The position numbers and the translations under genes are program-made. Below the pieces are notes generated by a model, which saw only the letters and a program-made list of their open reading frames with translations, did no database searches and was not told the DNA's origin. A stretch of DNA of 8,752 nucleotides from Gemmatimonadaceae bacterium (GTDB lineage: Bacteria; Gemmatimonadota; Gemmatimonadetes; Gemmatimonadales; Gemmatimonadaceae), in contig JANXUN010000332.1 of NCBI GenBank assembly GCA_025356185.1, forward strand, positions 1-8,752, read 5' to 3'. Below, in pieces: positions 1 to 6,722 of the stretch. The first letter of the stretch is position 1. Each line of letters starts with the position of its first letter.

Positions 1-340
1 CATGGCCGCACGCGTGCATCGCACCGTTCACCGTCGATCGATACGGCACATCGTTCTCTTCGTGCACCGGCAACGCATCAATATCCGCGCGCACCGCAAC
101 GACTCGTCCCGGCGCCGCTCCAATCAAACGCGCCATCACACTCGTTTCGGTGGGACGCGAAATCACAAGCCCGGAAATCTCAGCCAGCGTCTCGCGGACA
201 AACCGTGACGTTTCATGCTCGGCAAACGCGACTTCCGGGTGCCGGTGCATGTGCCGCCGCCACGCCACGAGCTGCGAAGTCATCGCGGCGGCGTCGGCGT
301 GCAAGGTGTCGTGATCGAGCATTGAGGACAACGCAGTCAT
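1..340 (-). CDS. M20 family metallopeptidase / amidohydrolase, N-terminal part (cut by window edge)
   Basis: This is the first 113 residues of an M20D-type hydrolase, the family of N-acyl-amino-acid, hippurate and IAA-amino-acid amidohydrolases. These enzymes cleave an amide bond on small N-acylated substrates using a dinuclear metal centre. The translation shows the family's N-terminal landmarks in order: WRRHMHRHPEVAFAEHET (residues 28-44), VAVRADIDALPVHEE (81-95), and GAMHACGH at the window edge. C111 and H113 are metal ligands in this family. The ATG at 338-340 was chosen because the first landmark then falls near residue 30, as usual in the family. No strong ribosome binding site is visible, and the in-frame ATG at 320-322 is an alternative. 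The gene is divergent from the coiled-coil gene at 485. The substrate cannot be told from this fragment. The family call is secure. Confidence 0.9.
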   Translation of the reverse strand, partial: MTALSSMLDHDTLHADAAAMTSQLVAWRRHMHRHPEVAFAEHETSRFVRETLAEISGLVISRPTETSVMARLIGAAPGRVVAVRADIDALPVHEENDVPYRSTVNGAMHACGH

Positions 341-385
341 AGTGAGATGTGGCGATGTGGGCGGCGCGATGGTGACGGTGGTCCG

Positions 386-417
386 ATTCGGCGAATGCGT
401 GGACAATAGCATATACT
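386..417 (+). promoter_or_regulatory. possible promoter for the gene at 485
   Basis: The 144-base gap between the divergent amidohydrolase and coiled-coil genes contains TATACT at 412-417, a good match to a sigma-70 -10 element. No good -35 is seen: TTCGGC at 387-392 with a 19-base spacer is weak. A small palindrome, ATTCG-G-CGAAT (386-396), overlaps that -35 position and could be an operator or chance. If the -10 is used, the leader would be about 60 bases long. Confidence 0.22.
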
Positions 418-441
418 GTCGGGGCGTCGCGTCGGCAGCTA

Positions 442-456
442 CGAGGAGCATCCTCG
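442..456 (+). other. short hairpin in the leader upstream of the gene at 485
   Basis: CGAGGA (442-447) and TCCTCG (451-456) form a perfect 6-base stem with a 3-base loop. The left arm contains the only Shine-Dalgarno-like GAGGAG (443-448) in this leader. That site is 36 bases before the assigned ATG, too far to serve it directly. Any role is inference. Confidence 0.25.
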
Positions 457-484
457 CCGCGAATCCTTCTGCCAATGCGTCCGT

Positions 485-1216
485 ATGATTTCTCATGCTA
501 ACGGTCCCGTCGTGATCCAACGCCCAGCGGCTACGCAACCAGCTCCCGCATCGCCCACGCCACCGGCGACGGTTAAAGGCCCCGCGACGGCGGTAGAATA
601 CTCAACGCATGTCTTCACGAAAGAAGATGTCTCGGCCCTGACGGCCAAGCGCTCAGAGTTATCGCGCCAACTGTCGTCGGCGCAAAGTCGCCGAAACGAC
701 GCCGAGCAGTCGCTACGGCGCACGAACAGCGATGCGTCGCGCGCTGGCATCGAAAAGCGTCTCGCGGTGCTCGATGATCGGATCATCCAAATTGAGAACG
801 ACATCTCGGCCAACGGTCGTGAATTGGCGGCAGCGCCGGGAAACTTGGTGAATGCAGAAACGGCTGCGCCGGTCCTGCGCTACGGGCCGTTTACTCCGGC
901 CCAACTCACCGGCATCACCATTGTGTCGATCGTTATGGTGTGGGGTCCGTTGGCAGTCGGCAGCGTGATCATCGCGATGCGTCGGTGGGGCAGGCCGCGC
1001 CCGGCGCCGCAAATACTCGAGAGCGCTGCTCGTCTCGAGCGCATGGAACAAGCGGTCGACGCGGTTGCCATCGAAGTCGAACGAATTTCGGAAGGGCAGC
1101 GCTTTGTGACGCAGATATTGGCTAAGCGCGAGCCCGCTCCAGCGCTTGGCGTTGGTCAAGCACCGGCAGAACCGATCCGAGTCAGTGACGCCGCAACAGT
1201 GAATCGCGTGGGATAG
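485..1216 (+). CDS. uncharacterised single-pass membrane protein with coiled coils
   Basis: I do not recognise a named family for this 243-residue protein. Residues 1-36 are rich in Pro and Ala, like a flexible linker. Residues about 46-112 are charged and helix-forming, with regular Leu/Ile spacing typical of a coiled coil. A single hydrophobic segment spans about 141-165, followed by the positive run RRWGRPRP, which suggests the C-terminus is cytoplasmic. A second amphipathic helix, RLERMEQAVDAVAIEVERI, covers 183-201 before a Pro/Ala tail. There is no catalytic motif and no conserved Cys. The architecture suggests a structural or scaffolding role, but this is inference. The ATG at 485 is the only ordinary start: the frame is open back to a TAG at 407-409 but contains no other ATG, GTG or TTG. 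No Shine-Dalgarno lies at normal spacing. The gene ends 24 bases from the convergent gene at 1241, with no terminator hairpin between them. Confidence 0.75.
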   Translation: MISHANGPVVIQRPAATQPAPASPTPPATVKGPATAVEYSTHVFTKEDVSALTAKRSELSRQLSSAQSRRNDAEQSLRRTNSDASRAGIEKRLAVLDDRIIQIENDISANGRELAAAPGNLVNAETAAPVLRYGPFTPAQLTGITIVSIVMVWGPLAVGSVIIAMRRWGRPRPAPQILESAARLERMEQAVDAVAIEVERISEGQRFVTQILAKREPAPALGVGQAPAEPIRVSDAATVNRVG

Positions 1217-1240
1217 CGACGACGAACTACAAGTGACGCG

Positions 1241-1636
1241 CTATGTGGGAAGGTCACCCGAATTGCGATTCGCCACAAAACTCGGCTGACCCACAATTGG
1301 TACAATGGTCGATCGCGCGTGTGCACCGCGCAGGCGTTCGTAGTTGAGACGCAGCAGCGCCGCCGCCGCCGGCACATCATGCTCGGTGCGCACGCGAAAG
1401 GTCACCCACCCGGTGTGCGGCAGCATGTGATGCGCTTCTGCGCGCCCGGCAGCGACAAGCTCGCGCCGCATGCGTACCGGAAACGGAACATCGAGCATGC
1501 CGTTGACATGCACGTGTCCGATTTCACGTCGATCGACGCGAAATTCGAGGCCACCAAATCGATGCGTCAATACCTCGACCCCGGGCCACGCCCGTACCGC
1601 GGTTTCGAGGCTGTTCGTGATGTGCTCCTGTCCGAT
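1241..1636 (-). CDS. luciferase-domain (DUF5519-like) protein, start codon uncertain
   Basis: The protein resembles the small bacterial proteins annotated as luciferase-domain or DUF5519. The recognisable pattern is HRFGGLEFRV, then RREIGHVHVNG, then DVPFP, ELVAAGRAEAHHMLP and GWVTFRV, ending with a DV...LLRLNYERL helix. The biochemical role of bacterial members is unknown, and the name does not imply light emission. The first canonical in-frame start is TTG at 1570, just before HRFGG. That start would remove the preceding helix (NSLETAVRAWPGVEV), which looks like part of the domain. The frame is open further upstream to a TAG but has no ATG, GTG or TTG. An ATC at 1634-1636 sits 4 bases after a strong GGGGAGG, and I extend the gene there, giving 131 residues. 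A second ATC lies at 1619-1621. The start is thus either a rare ATC or a base change. The last ~25 residues after LNYERL look like a non-conserved tail. It is divergent from ada. Confidence 0.65.
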   Translation of the reverse strand: MGQEHITNSLETAVRAWPGVEVLTHRFGGLEFRVDRREIGHVHVNGMLDVPFPVRMRRELVAAGRAEAHHMLPHTGWVTFRVRTEHDVPAAAALLRLNYERLRGAHARSTIVPIVGQPSFVANRNSGDLPT

Positions 1637-1640
1637 AGTG

Positions 1641-1647
1641 CCTCCCC
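1641..1647 (-). promoter_or_regulatory. Shine-Dalgarno sequence GGGGAGG for the luciferase-domain gene
   Basis: On the minus strand, GGGGAGG lies 4 bases before the in-frame ATC at 1634-1636. It is among the strongest ribosome binding sites in the window. Its position argues that translation starts near 1636 rather than at the TTG at 1570, which has no such site. Confidence 0.4.
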
Positions 1648-1784
1648 GTGAATACGCCTACCTGAACTCAAGAGCATGCGACGCGCGTGCGGTTTTCGCT
1701 AGGGACGCGCACTGTGAAAAGACTTCCAGTTTGCGCGCACGATTCATGTCGATGCGCCAACGACACCACGTCAGTATTCTTGAC

Positions 1785-2870
1785 ATGACGATGACCTTCA
1801 CTCCGCCACTGACCGCAGACAACGCAACGGACGACCCCCGTTGGCGCGCGATCGAAACCCGTGACCGTGCGTGGGACGGCGCCTTCGTGTTCGCCGTGTC
1901 GTCCACGCGCATTTACTGCAAACCATCGTGTCCGTCGCGACGCCCTCGGCCGGATCGCGTAACCTTTTACAGCAACGCGGACAGTGCGCGCACGGCCGGC
2001 TATCGGGCGTGCAAGCGATGCATCCCCGACGCGACGGCTGGAGACTCCAACGCCGCCGCGGTGGTCAGGGCTCTCGCATTTCTTGATGCGCACACCGACG
2101 CCGTGTCGTTGGATGAACTCGCACGCGCAAGCGAACTCAGTCGTGCCCACTTGCAACGGCAGTTCACGAAATTTGTCGGATGTTCACCACAGGCGTGGCA
2201 GAGTGCGCAACGTGCGGAACGGTTGCGTGCCGTATTGCGCCGCGGCGGTTCGGTCTCACGCGCAGTGTTCGATGCAGGATTTGATTCGTTGCCGAGCGCG
2301 TACATCGCGTCCGCGCAGCATTTGGGAATGACACCTGGGGCGTATCGCGACGGCGCGCGTGGAGAGACCATCTTTTACACCATTGTGCCATGTGCACTTG
2401 GGCTCGCGCTTGTCGCGATGACCGCCAAGGGTGTGTGCCGAGTGGTGCTTGACGATAGCGACGAGTCACTCGACGCGCTCGTTCGCGAAGAATTTCACAA
2501 CGCGACGTTAGTGCGCGACGATCCAGCGGTGCGCGACGTCGCGCATGCAGTCGTGAACGCAGCGGCCGGTGCAGCTGTGGAAACAATGTTGCCGCTTGAT
2601 CTTCACGGCACAGCGTTTCAGCAGCGCGTGTGGCGCGAACTCACGCGTATTCCGCGCGGAGAAACGATCACTTACGCCGAATTGGCCAAGCGCATTGGTG
2701 CACCGGGCGCCGTGCGCGCAGTTGGATCCGCGTGTGGTGCAAATCCGGTTGCGCTGGTCGTGCCGTGCCATCGCGTACTGCGGAGCGACGGCACGTTGGG
2801 TGGTTACCGGTGGGGGCTCGAACGAAAAGCGGCCGTTCTCGCTGCCGAACAACAACCAATCGCGGACTAA
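1785..2870 (+). CDS. ada: Ada: methylphosphotriester / O6-methylguanine-DNA methyltransferase and transcriptional activator
   Basis: Ada repairs alkylated DNA by irreversibly moving methyl groups to its own cysteines. When methylated at the N-terminal site, it activates the adaptive-response genes. All three domains are complete in this 361-residue protein. The N-terminal zinc domain carries C45, C49, C76 and C79 (in YCKPSC and CKRC); C45 corresponds to the E. coli methyl acceptor C38. An AraC-type helix-turn-helix domain spans about 92-195. The C-terminal methyltransferase has VVPCHRV with acceptor C328, corresponding to E. coli C321. All these cysteines are offset from E. coli by exactly 7 residues, so the protein is collinear and close to the usual 354 residues. 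The ATG at 1785 was chosen on this alignment, and the ATG at 1791 is equally possible. The frame runs open back to 1470, but that part is antisense to the neighbouring gene and has no Ada homology. No Shine-Dalgarno is visible. No alkB or alkA lies alongside. Confidence 0.96.
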   Translation: MTMTFTPPLTADNATDDPRWRAIETRDRAWDGAFVFAVSSTRIYCKPSCPSRRPRPDRVTFYSNADSARTAGYRACKRCIPDATAGDSNAAAVVRALAFLDAHTDAVSLDELARASELSRAHLQRQFTKFVGCSPQAWQSAQRAERLRAVLRRGGSVSRAVFDAGFDSLPSAYIASAQHLGMTPGAYRDGARGETIFYTIVPCALGLALVAMTAKGVCRVVLDDSDESLDALVREEFHNATLVRDDPAVRDVAHAVVNAAAGAAVETMLPLDLHGTAFQQRVWRELTRIPRGETITYAELAKRIGAPGAVRAVGSACGANPVALVVPCHRVLRSDGTLGGYRWGLERKAAVLAAEQQPIAD

Positions 2871-5617
2871 CGTTTTTTCACTGCTCGTTGGGGTGCGTCA
2901 TCATCATCATCGCGCTTTTTGTCGCGATCTTTCTTGATCGACTTCGTTTCGCGATCATCGTCTTCGATGGTGATCGCGAGCGGAAAGAACAACGACGTCT
3001 TCACTGTTGGATAGGGCGTACGCCAACCCTTGGCATCGCCCCACAAGATGCGATTGAGCTTTTCGGTTGGTGCCGCGTCGGGTTCGTGAAAATTCATCCG
3101 TGAGCTAGCTGTCGCAGCGGCGCGCCGACTCGCGGCGTCTGGGCCAGTCATCGCGCCGACTTTCACGTTTGTTTCAAACAGCGACTGCTTTGGCGTGCGC
3201 GCACTGTACGGTGTGAAATCCGGTTTATCGTTGGCCGACAGAAAACTGTTGCGCATATCGGTGGCAACCAAGTCGAACAGGCTCATGGCGGGTAAGCCCA
3301 TCATCAGCTCGATGGTTTTTACCATGCTGAGCTGCGTATAAAACGTGCTGTCAATGATGCCGCGGCGCGCATACGGACTCGCGACCATCGCGACGGTGCG
3401 ATGTCCGTCAATGTGATCGACGCCGTCTTGCGCGTCATCCTCAACGACAAGAATGGCCATCGACTTCCAAAACGTGGAATGACTGAGCGCCTCGACAATC
3501 CGACCTAACGCCAGGTCGTTGTCGGCAACACACGCTTTCGGCGTGCACCAGCCCGACGACGTCCCTTGCGTGTGATCGTTCGGCAAAATCAACAGCGTGA
3601 GATCGGGCATCGCCTTTGCCGTCTCCCACTCTTTGAGATGCTCCACCAGTACGTCCGCTTTCATGATATCAGGGACTTCTTGTGTCCAGCCAGGATACTC
3701 GCGCACGAGAATCTTGTCGAGGCTCGGGATTTCGCTGTGCGTGTTGTACATCGTGCGCATCGTCGCCCGCGCCTTTGCACTCGAGTACGTCGTGCTATCG
3801 CGCAACATCCCCATCAACTTCGCGCGCACGCTCGGCATCGAATCACTCGGCGCTGGCGCGTACTCGCCAAAGCTCACAACGCGCTTTCCCTTGGATTGCG
3901 CTGACTCCCACAAAAATCCGCCGGACGAATACGTAAGCGGATCGTTGCCTTCGCTCGGGTAGCTACGCCCGTAGTACAGTGGCCACATGGGATACGCTGT
4001 TTCGTTTGCTTGCGTGAGCCAGTTGTGGCCATCGGCGGAGTTGCCGCCCGATGCAAAAAAATGGTCGAGCAACACAAACTGCTCGCTCAGTGCGTGCGCA
4101 TTCGGTGTCACGTCGCGGCCGTACATCGTCAGCGATGGATCGCTCGAGCCTTTGCCCATATCGCCCAACACCTGATCATACGTGCGGTTTTCTTTGATGA
4201 TGTACACCACATGCTTGATCGGCGACGGTTCGCCGGGACGTTCGGGTACCGCGCGCGCAATGGCCGTCGGCCGTGGCGCAATAGATGGCGCTGCCGCCCC
4301 CGCGGCCAAATGCAAGCGATTGTTCTCTGCGACACTCAATGTGAACGCCGCAAGCTCCGCCTCATTCGGCATCGCAATCACGTTCAATGATCCACGCTCT
4401 GCGAACACGTAACGCGCCTCTGTGCCGCGCACTTTGCCCACGCCGGCGCCAACACCAAAGAGTGTACCGACGGCGATCGTCGAACCATCGCGACTGATGT
4501 CGACGCTACTCGGATACCAACCAGTTGGAATTAGTCCCCGCAGAGTCGCGAGTGATGCGGATGTGCCGCCTACGCGATACAGCGCGACCGCATTCGCGCC
4601 CCCCAACGTCACCGCGAGTGTTGTACCATCGGCCGACAGCGCGAGCGCGGTTGGTGCGAGTCCAATCTGATGCTCACGAAACGGCGCGATGATGATTGTA
4701 CCGAGCAGCGCGTTCGTGCGCGAATCGATCACACTCACATTGTCGCTGTTGCCGTTGGCGACGTACACGCGCTGCCGGGACTGATCCCACACAATGCCCG
4801 TCGGATGCGTGCCGACGACGACGCGATGTGTCACCGTGCCAGTCACCAAATCAACCCGCTCAACCGTTCCTGCTAACGCAATACCGCGCGCGTTCACACG
4901 TACCGGTTCAGCGGCTGGATCGCAGCACTGCGTGGCACTGCGCGCGCCTGCGGTTGGCTTTGGCCCACCAAAGACGGTCACCCACGCGACGCTGCCATCC
5001 TCGGCGATTACCGACGCAACGGGTAACACACCGAGTGCCACGGTACGAACCGTTGTCGCGTTGTCGGCGTCAAACACCGAGAGTTTGTCATCGGCAGGAA
5101 GCGGAAGCACCCCCAATCGACGCCCCTCGCGATTCTTTCGCGACGCGATCGATGGTCCGCCAGTCATGAATGAACCGATCGCACCCAACTCATGTACGAT
5201 CGCCGCGGCAGAATCAGCAGCGTATGTCACCAACTGTGCTACAGACTTCGCGCGCGACAGCGGCGGACCGCCTGGCGTACGACTCGCCAACACGTCCGAC
5301 GGTAGTTTGCCGACCGATGAAATTGTCGGATGCTGCGTGACCGGATCGATCACGAGTCCATGAATACCGGGACGCCCGTTAAACGCCACGTGCGAGAGCA
5401 CGCGATTGTCACGCCACGACAACTGCCATGCGTTGCCCGGGACAATGGCCCACACGTCACTCGCGCGCGCACCAAACCGGACTGATGCAACACGCCCGTT
5501 CATCACACGCTGCACGCCAGCCGGCGTGACACGGGCACCAACCGCAAATACGCCGGGATCGACAACCGCGCGCTGTGGTGGCTGCACGGCCTGCAACAAC
5601 AAGAGAACGGCAATCAT
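2867..5617 (-). CDS. YncE-type beta-propeller fused to an alkaline-phosphatase-superfamily phosphoesterase
   Basis: This 916-residue protein is probably exported. It has two parts. The N-terminal half is a YVTN/YncE-like seven-bladed propeller, seen in repeats such as RVYVANGNSDNVSVID (YVAN at 285-288) and LALSADGTTLAVTLGG. The C-terminal half, from about 466, is a phosphoesterase of the PF04185 type (phospholipase C / acid phosphatase relatives). Its markers are KHVVYIIKENRTYD (468-481), NDH (680-682) and VVEDDAQDGVDHIDGHR (724-740). These Glu, Asn, Asp and His positions are the expected metal and phosphate-binding residues. The natural substrate is unknown. The ATG at 5615-5617 gives a short hydrophobic leader, MIAVLLLLQAV, without the usual positive n-region. 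The frame extends to 5749, but that extension overlaps the permease gene and looks non-coding. The last 33 residues form an unusual highly charged tail. The gene starts 34 bases after the permease stop, so it is probably co-transcribed with the ABC genes. Confidence 0.9.
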   Translation of the reverse strand: MIAVLLLLQAVQPPQRAVVDPGVFAVGARVTPAGVQRVMNGRVASVRFGARASDVWAIVPGNAWQLSWRDNRVLSHVAFNGRPGIHGLVIDPVTQHPTISSVGKLPSDVLASRTPGGPPLSRAKSVAQLVTYAADSAAAIVHELGAIGSFMTGGPSIASRKNREGRRLGVLPLPADDKLSVFDADNATTVRTVALGVLPVASVIAEDGSVAWVTVFGGPKPTAGARSATQCCDPAAEPVRVNARGIALAGTVERVDLVTGTVTHRVVVGTHPTGIVWDQSRQRVYVANGNSDNVSVIDSRTNALLGTIIIAPFREHQIGLAPTALALSADGTTLAVTLGGANAVALYRVGGTSASLATLRGLIPTGWYPSSVDISRDGSTIAVGTLFGVGAGVGKVRGTEARYVFAERGSLNVIAMPNEAELAAFTLSVAENNRLHLAAGAAAPSIAPRPTAIARAVPERPGEPSPIKHVVYIIKENRTYDQVLGDMGKGSSDPSLTMYGRDVTPNAHALSEQFVLLDHFFASGGNSADGHNWLTQANETAYPMWPLYYGRSYPSEGNDPLTYSSGGFLWESAQSKGKRVVSFGEYAPAPSDSMPSVRAKLMGMLRDSTTYSSAKARATMRTMYNTHSEIPSLDKILVREYPGWTQEVPDIMKADVLVEHLKEWETAKAMPDLTLLILPNDHTQGTSSGWCTPKACVADNDLALGRIVEALSHSTFWKSMAILVVEDDAQDGVDHIDGHRTVAMVASPYARRGIIDSTFYTQLSMVKTIELMMGLPAMSLFDLVATDMRNSFLSANDKPDFTPYSARTPKQSLFETNVKVGAMTGPDAASRRAAATASSRMNFHEPDAAPTEKLNRILWGDAKGWRTPYPTVKTSLFFPLAITIEDDDRETKSIKKDRDKKRDDDDDAPQRAVKKR

Positions 5618-5651
5618 GAGAGGCGTCCCGCTGGTGGATGAATGCGAGCGT

Positions 5652-6719
5652 CTACTGCCAGCGAAAGAGTCGAAGCGCCAGCGTGAGACATACGATGAGA
5701 TACGCGGCGAGCAACGTGAGTTGTGGCAGCACCCCGGTGAACGACGCACCTTGCAACATCACTGCACGCAGCGCGTTAACCAATGCCGTGAGTGGTAACG
5801 CTTGCACAACAGGTTGCACCACCTTGGGAAAATTGCTCGCGGCAAAAAACACGCCCGACGTGATCCACATTGGCATCATGATCAGATTGGTCAGGCCGCT
5901 GGCGGCTTCGATCGTTTTTGCGCGAGACGACACCAGCAACCCAATCGATCCAAACGCTGCAGCGCCGACGAACGCGATAAGCAACACCGTGATGATCGAT
6001 CCGCGAATTGGAACGCCAAGTACCAGCGTGCCAAATCCCAGCAAGAACGCGACCTCGACGCCGAGAAACATCAACCGGAACAGCACAAACGACAGCAGAT
6101 ACTCGAGACGGGACATCGGCGTGGCAACCAACCGCTTGAGCAGTTTCTGCTTGCGTTGCGTCACGATTGCAAACACCAAACTCCAAATGCTGCTGCCCAT
6201 GATGCTCATGGCGAGCAATCCCGGCAGGAAAAAATCGATGTACCGCGAACCGACATCGCGCGCGGTCACCTCGGTGGCGACATAGGCGTCGTGGCGGCCA
6301 AGCGCACGCTGCAGCGCATCATCGACCGCCTGTCGCGCGGCGCGTGCTTCGGGACGTGCGGGATCGTAGCGATACTCGATACGCGGAGTGCCCGCGCTGT
6401 CGACGCCGTTCACGGCAACAACGAGCGCGGCCGTGCCGGTGCGCAACACGTGCGCCGAGCTATCGGCTGGAATCGTGCGGACCGCAATGAGCGAGTCAGG
6501 CGCGCTCGCCGCGCTCAACAGTTTTGCAGCGATCGGCGCTGTGGCGCCATCACTGAGCACCGCAATGATCGGACGTTCGGGCGGCTTGTCACGAAACGCG
6601 ATTGCCAATCCCCCCGCGAGCAGCAACGGAAAGACGAACGTCCAGAACACCGCTTCCGGTTCGCGAATGAATTCGCGAAAACGCGCGAGCGTCAACTGTT
6701 TGAGCGATTCAGCACGCAT
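5652..6719 (-). CDS. ABC-2 type transporter permease
   Basis: This is a 355-residue membrane subunit of an ABC-2 type exporter. One membrane segment lies near the N-terminus (about 24-42). A large polar, presumably extracytoplasmic domain follows (45-160), then five more segments (about 163-186, 210-236, 241-265, 275-295 and 333-352). This 1+5 arrangement is normal for the family. The loop RKQKLLKRLVATPMSR (189-204) between segments 2 and 3 is the typical ABC-2 cytoplasmic coupling region. The ATG at 6719 lies three bases after the ATPase stop and has a good ribosome binding site. The cargo cannot be told from sequence: this group includes drug, lipid and polysaccharide exporters and relatives of DrrB and NodJ. 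The partner is the ATPase directly upstream, and one such permease would form a homodimer. Confidence 0.92.
   Translation of the reverse strand: MRAESLKQLTLARFREFIREPEAVFWTFVFPLLLAGGLAIAFRDKPPERPIIAVLSDGATAPIAAKLLSAASAPDSLIAVRTIPADSSAHVLRTGTAALVVAVNGVDSAGTPRIEYRYDPARPEARAARQAVDDALQRALGRHDAYVATEVTARDVGSRYIDFFLPGLLAMSIMGSSIWSLVFAIVTQRKQKLLKRLVATPMSRLEYLLSFVLFRLMFLGVEVAFLLGFGTLVLGVPIRGSIITVLLIAFVGAAAFGSIGLLVSSRAKTIEAASGLTNLIMMPMWITSGVFFAASNFPKVVQPVVQALPLTALVNALRAVMLQGASFTGVLPQLTLLAAYLIVCLTLALRLFRWQ
6660..6679. repeat. near-perfect 20-base palindrome inside the permease gene
   Basis: TTCGCGAAT (6660-6668) and ATTCGCGAA (6671-6679) are exact inverted copies separated by two bases (GA). The site lies about 40 bases into the permease gene. 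It encodes part of the repeated FREFIRE stretch, so codon repetition can explain it. Confidence 0.4.
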
Positions 6720-6722
6720 CGG

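Noticed and set aside
1..208. Plus-strand open frame at the left edge
   Set aside because: It is antisense to the clear M20 amidohydrolase and consists of Arg/His-rich sequence.
400..417. TGGACA (400-405) paired with TATACT (412-417) as a sigma-70 promoter
   Set aside because: The spacer would be only 6 bases, incompatible with a -35/-10 pair.
1725..1750. Ada-box-like half-sites (AAT and GCAA on the minus strand) upstream of ada
   Set aside because: The spacing is 7 rather than 6 bases and the orientation is opposite to the E. coli ada promoter, so such short matches are expected by chance.
1470..1784. N-terminal extension of the Ada frame by about 105 codons
   Set aside because: It overlaps the antisense luciferase-domain gene, has Arg-rich low-complexity content, and Ada aligns with E. 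coli from the ATG at 1785 or 1791.
5618..5749. N-terminal extension of the phosphoesterase frame by 44 codons
   Set aside because: It overlaps the 3' end of the permease gene in another frame, is Ser/Arg/Cys-rich, and would bury the hydrophobic leader that begins at 5617.
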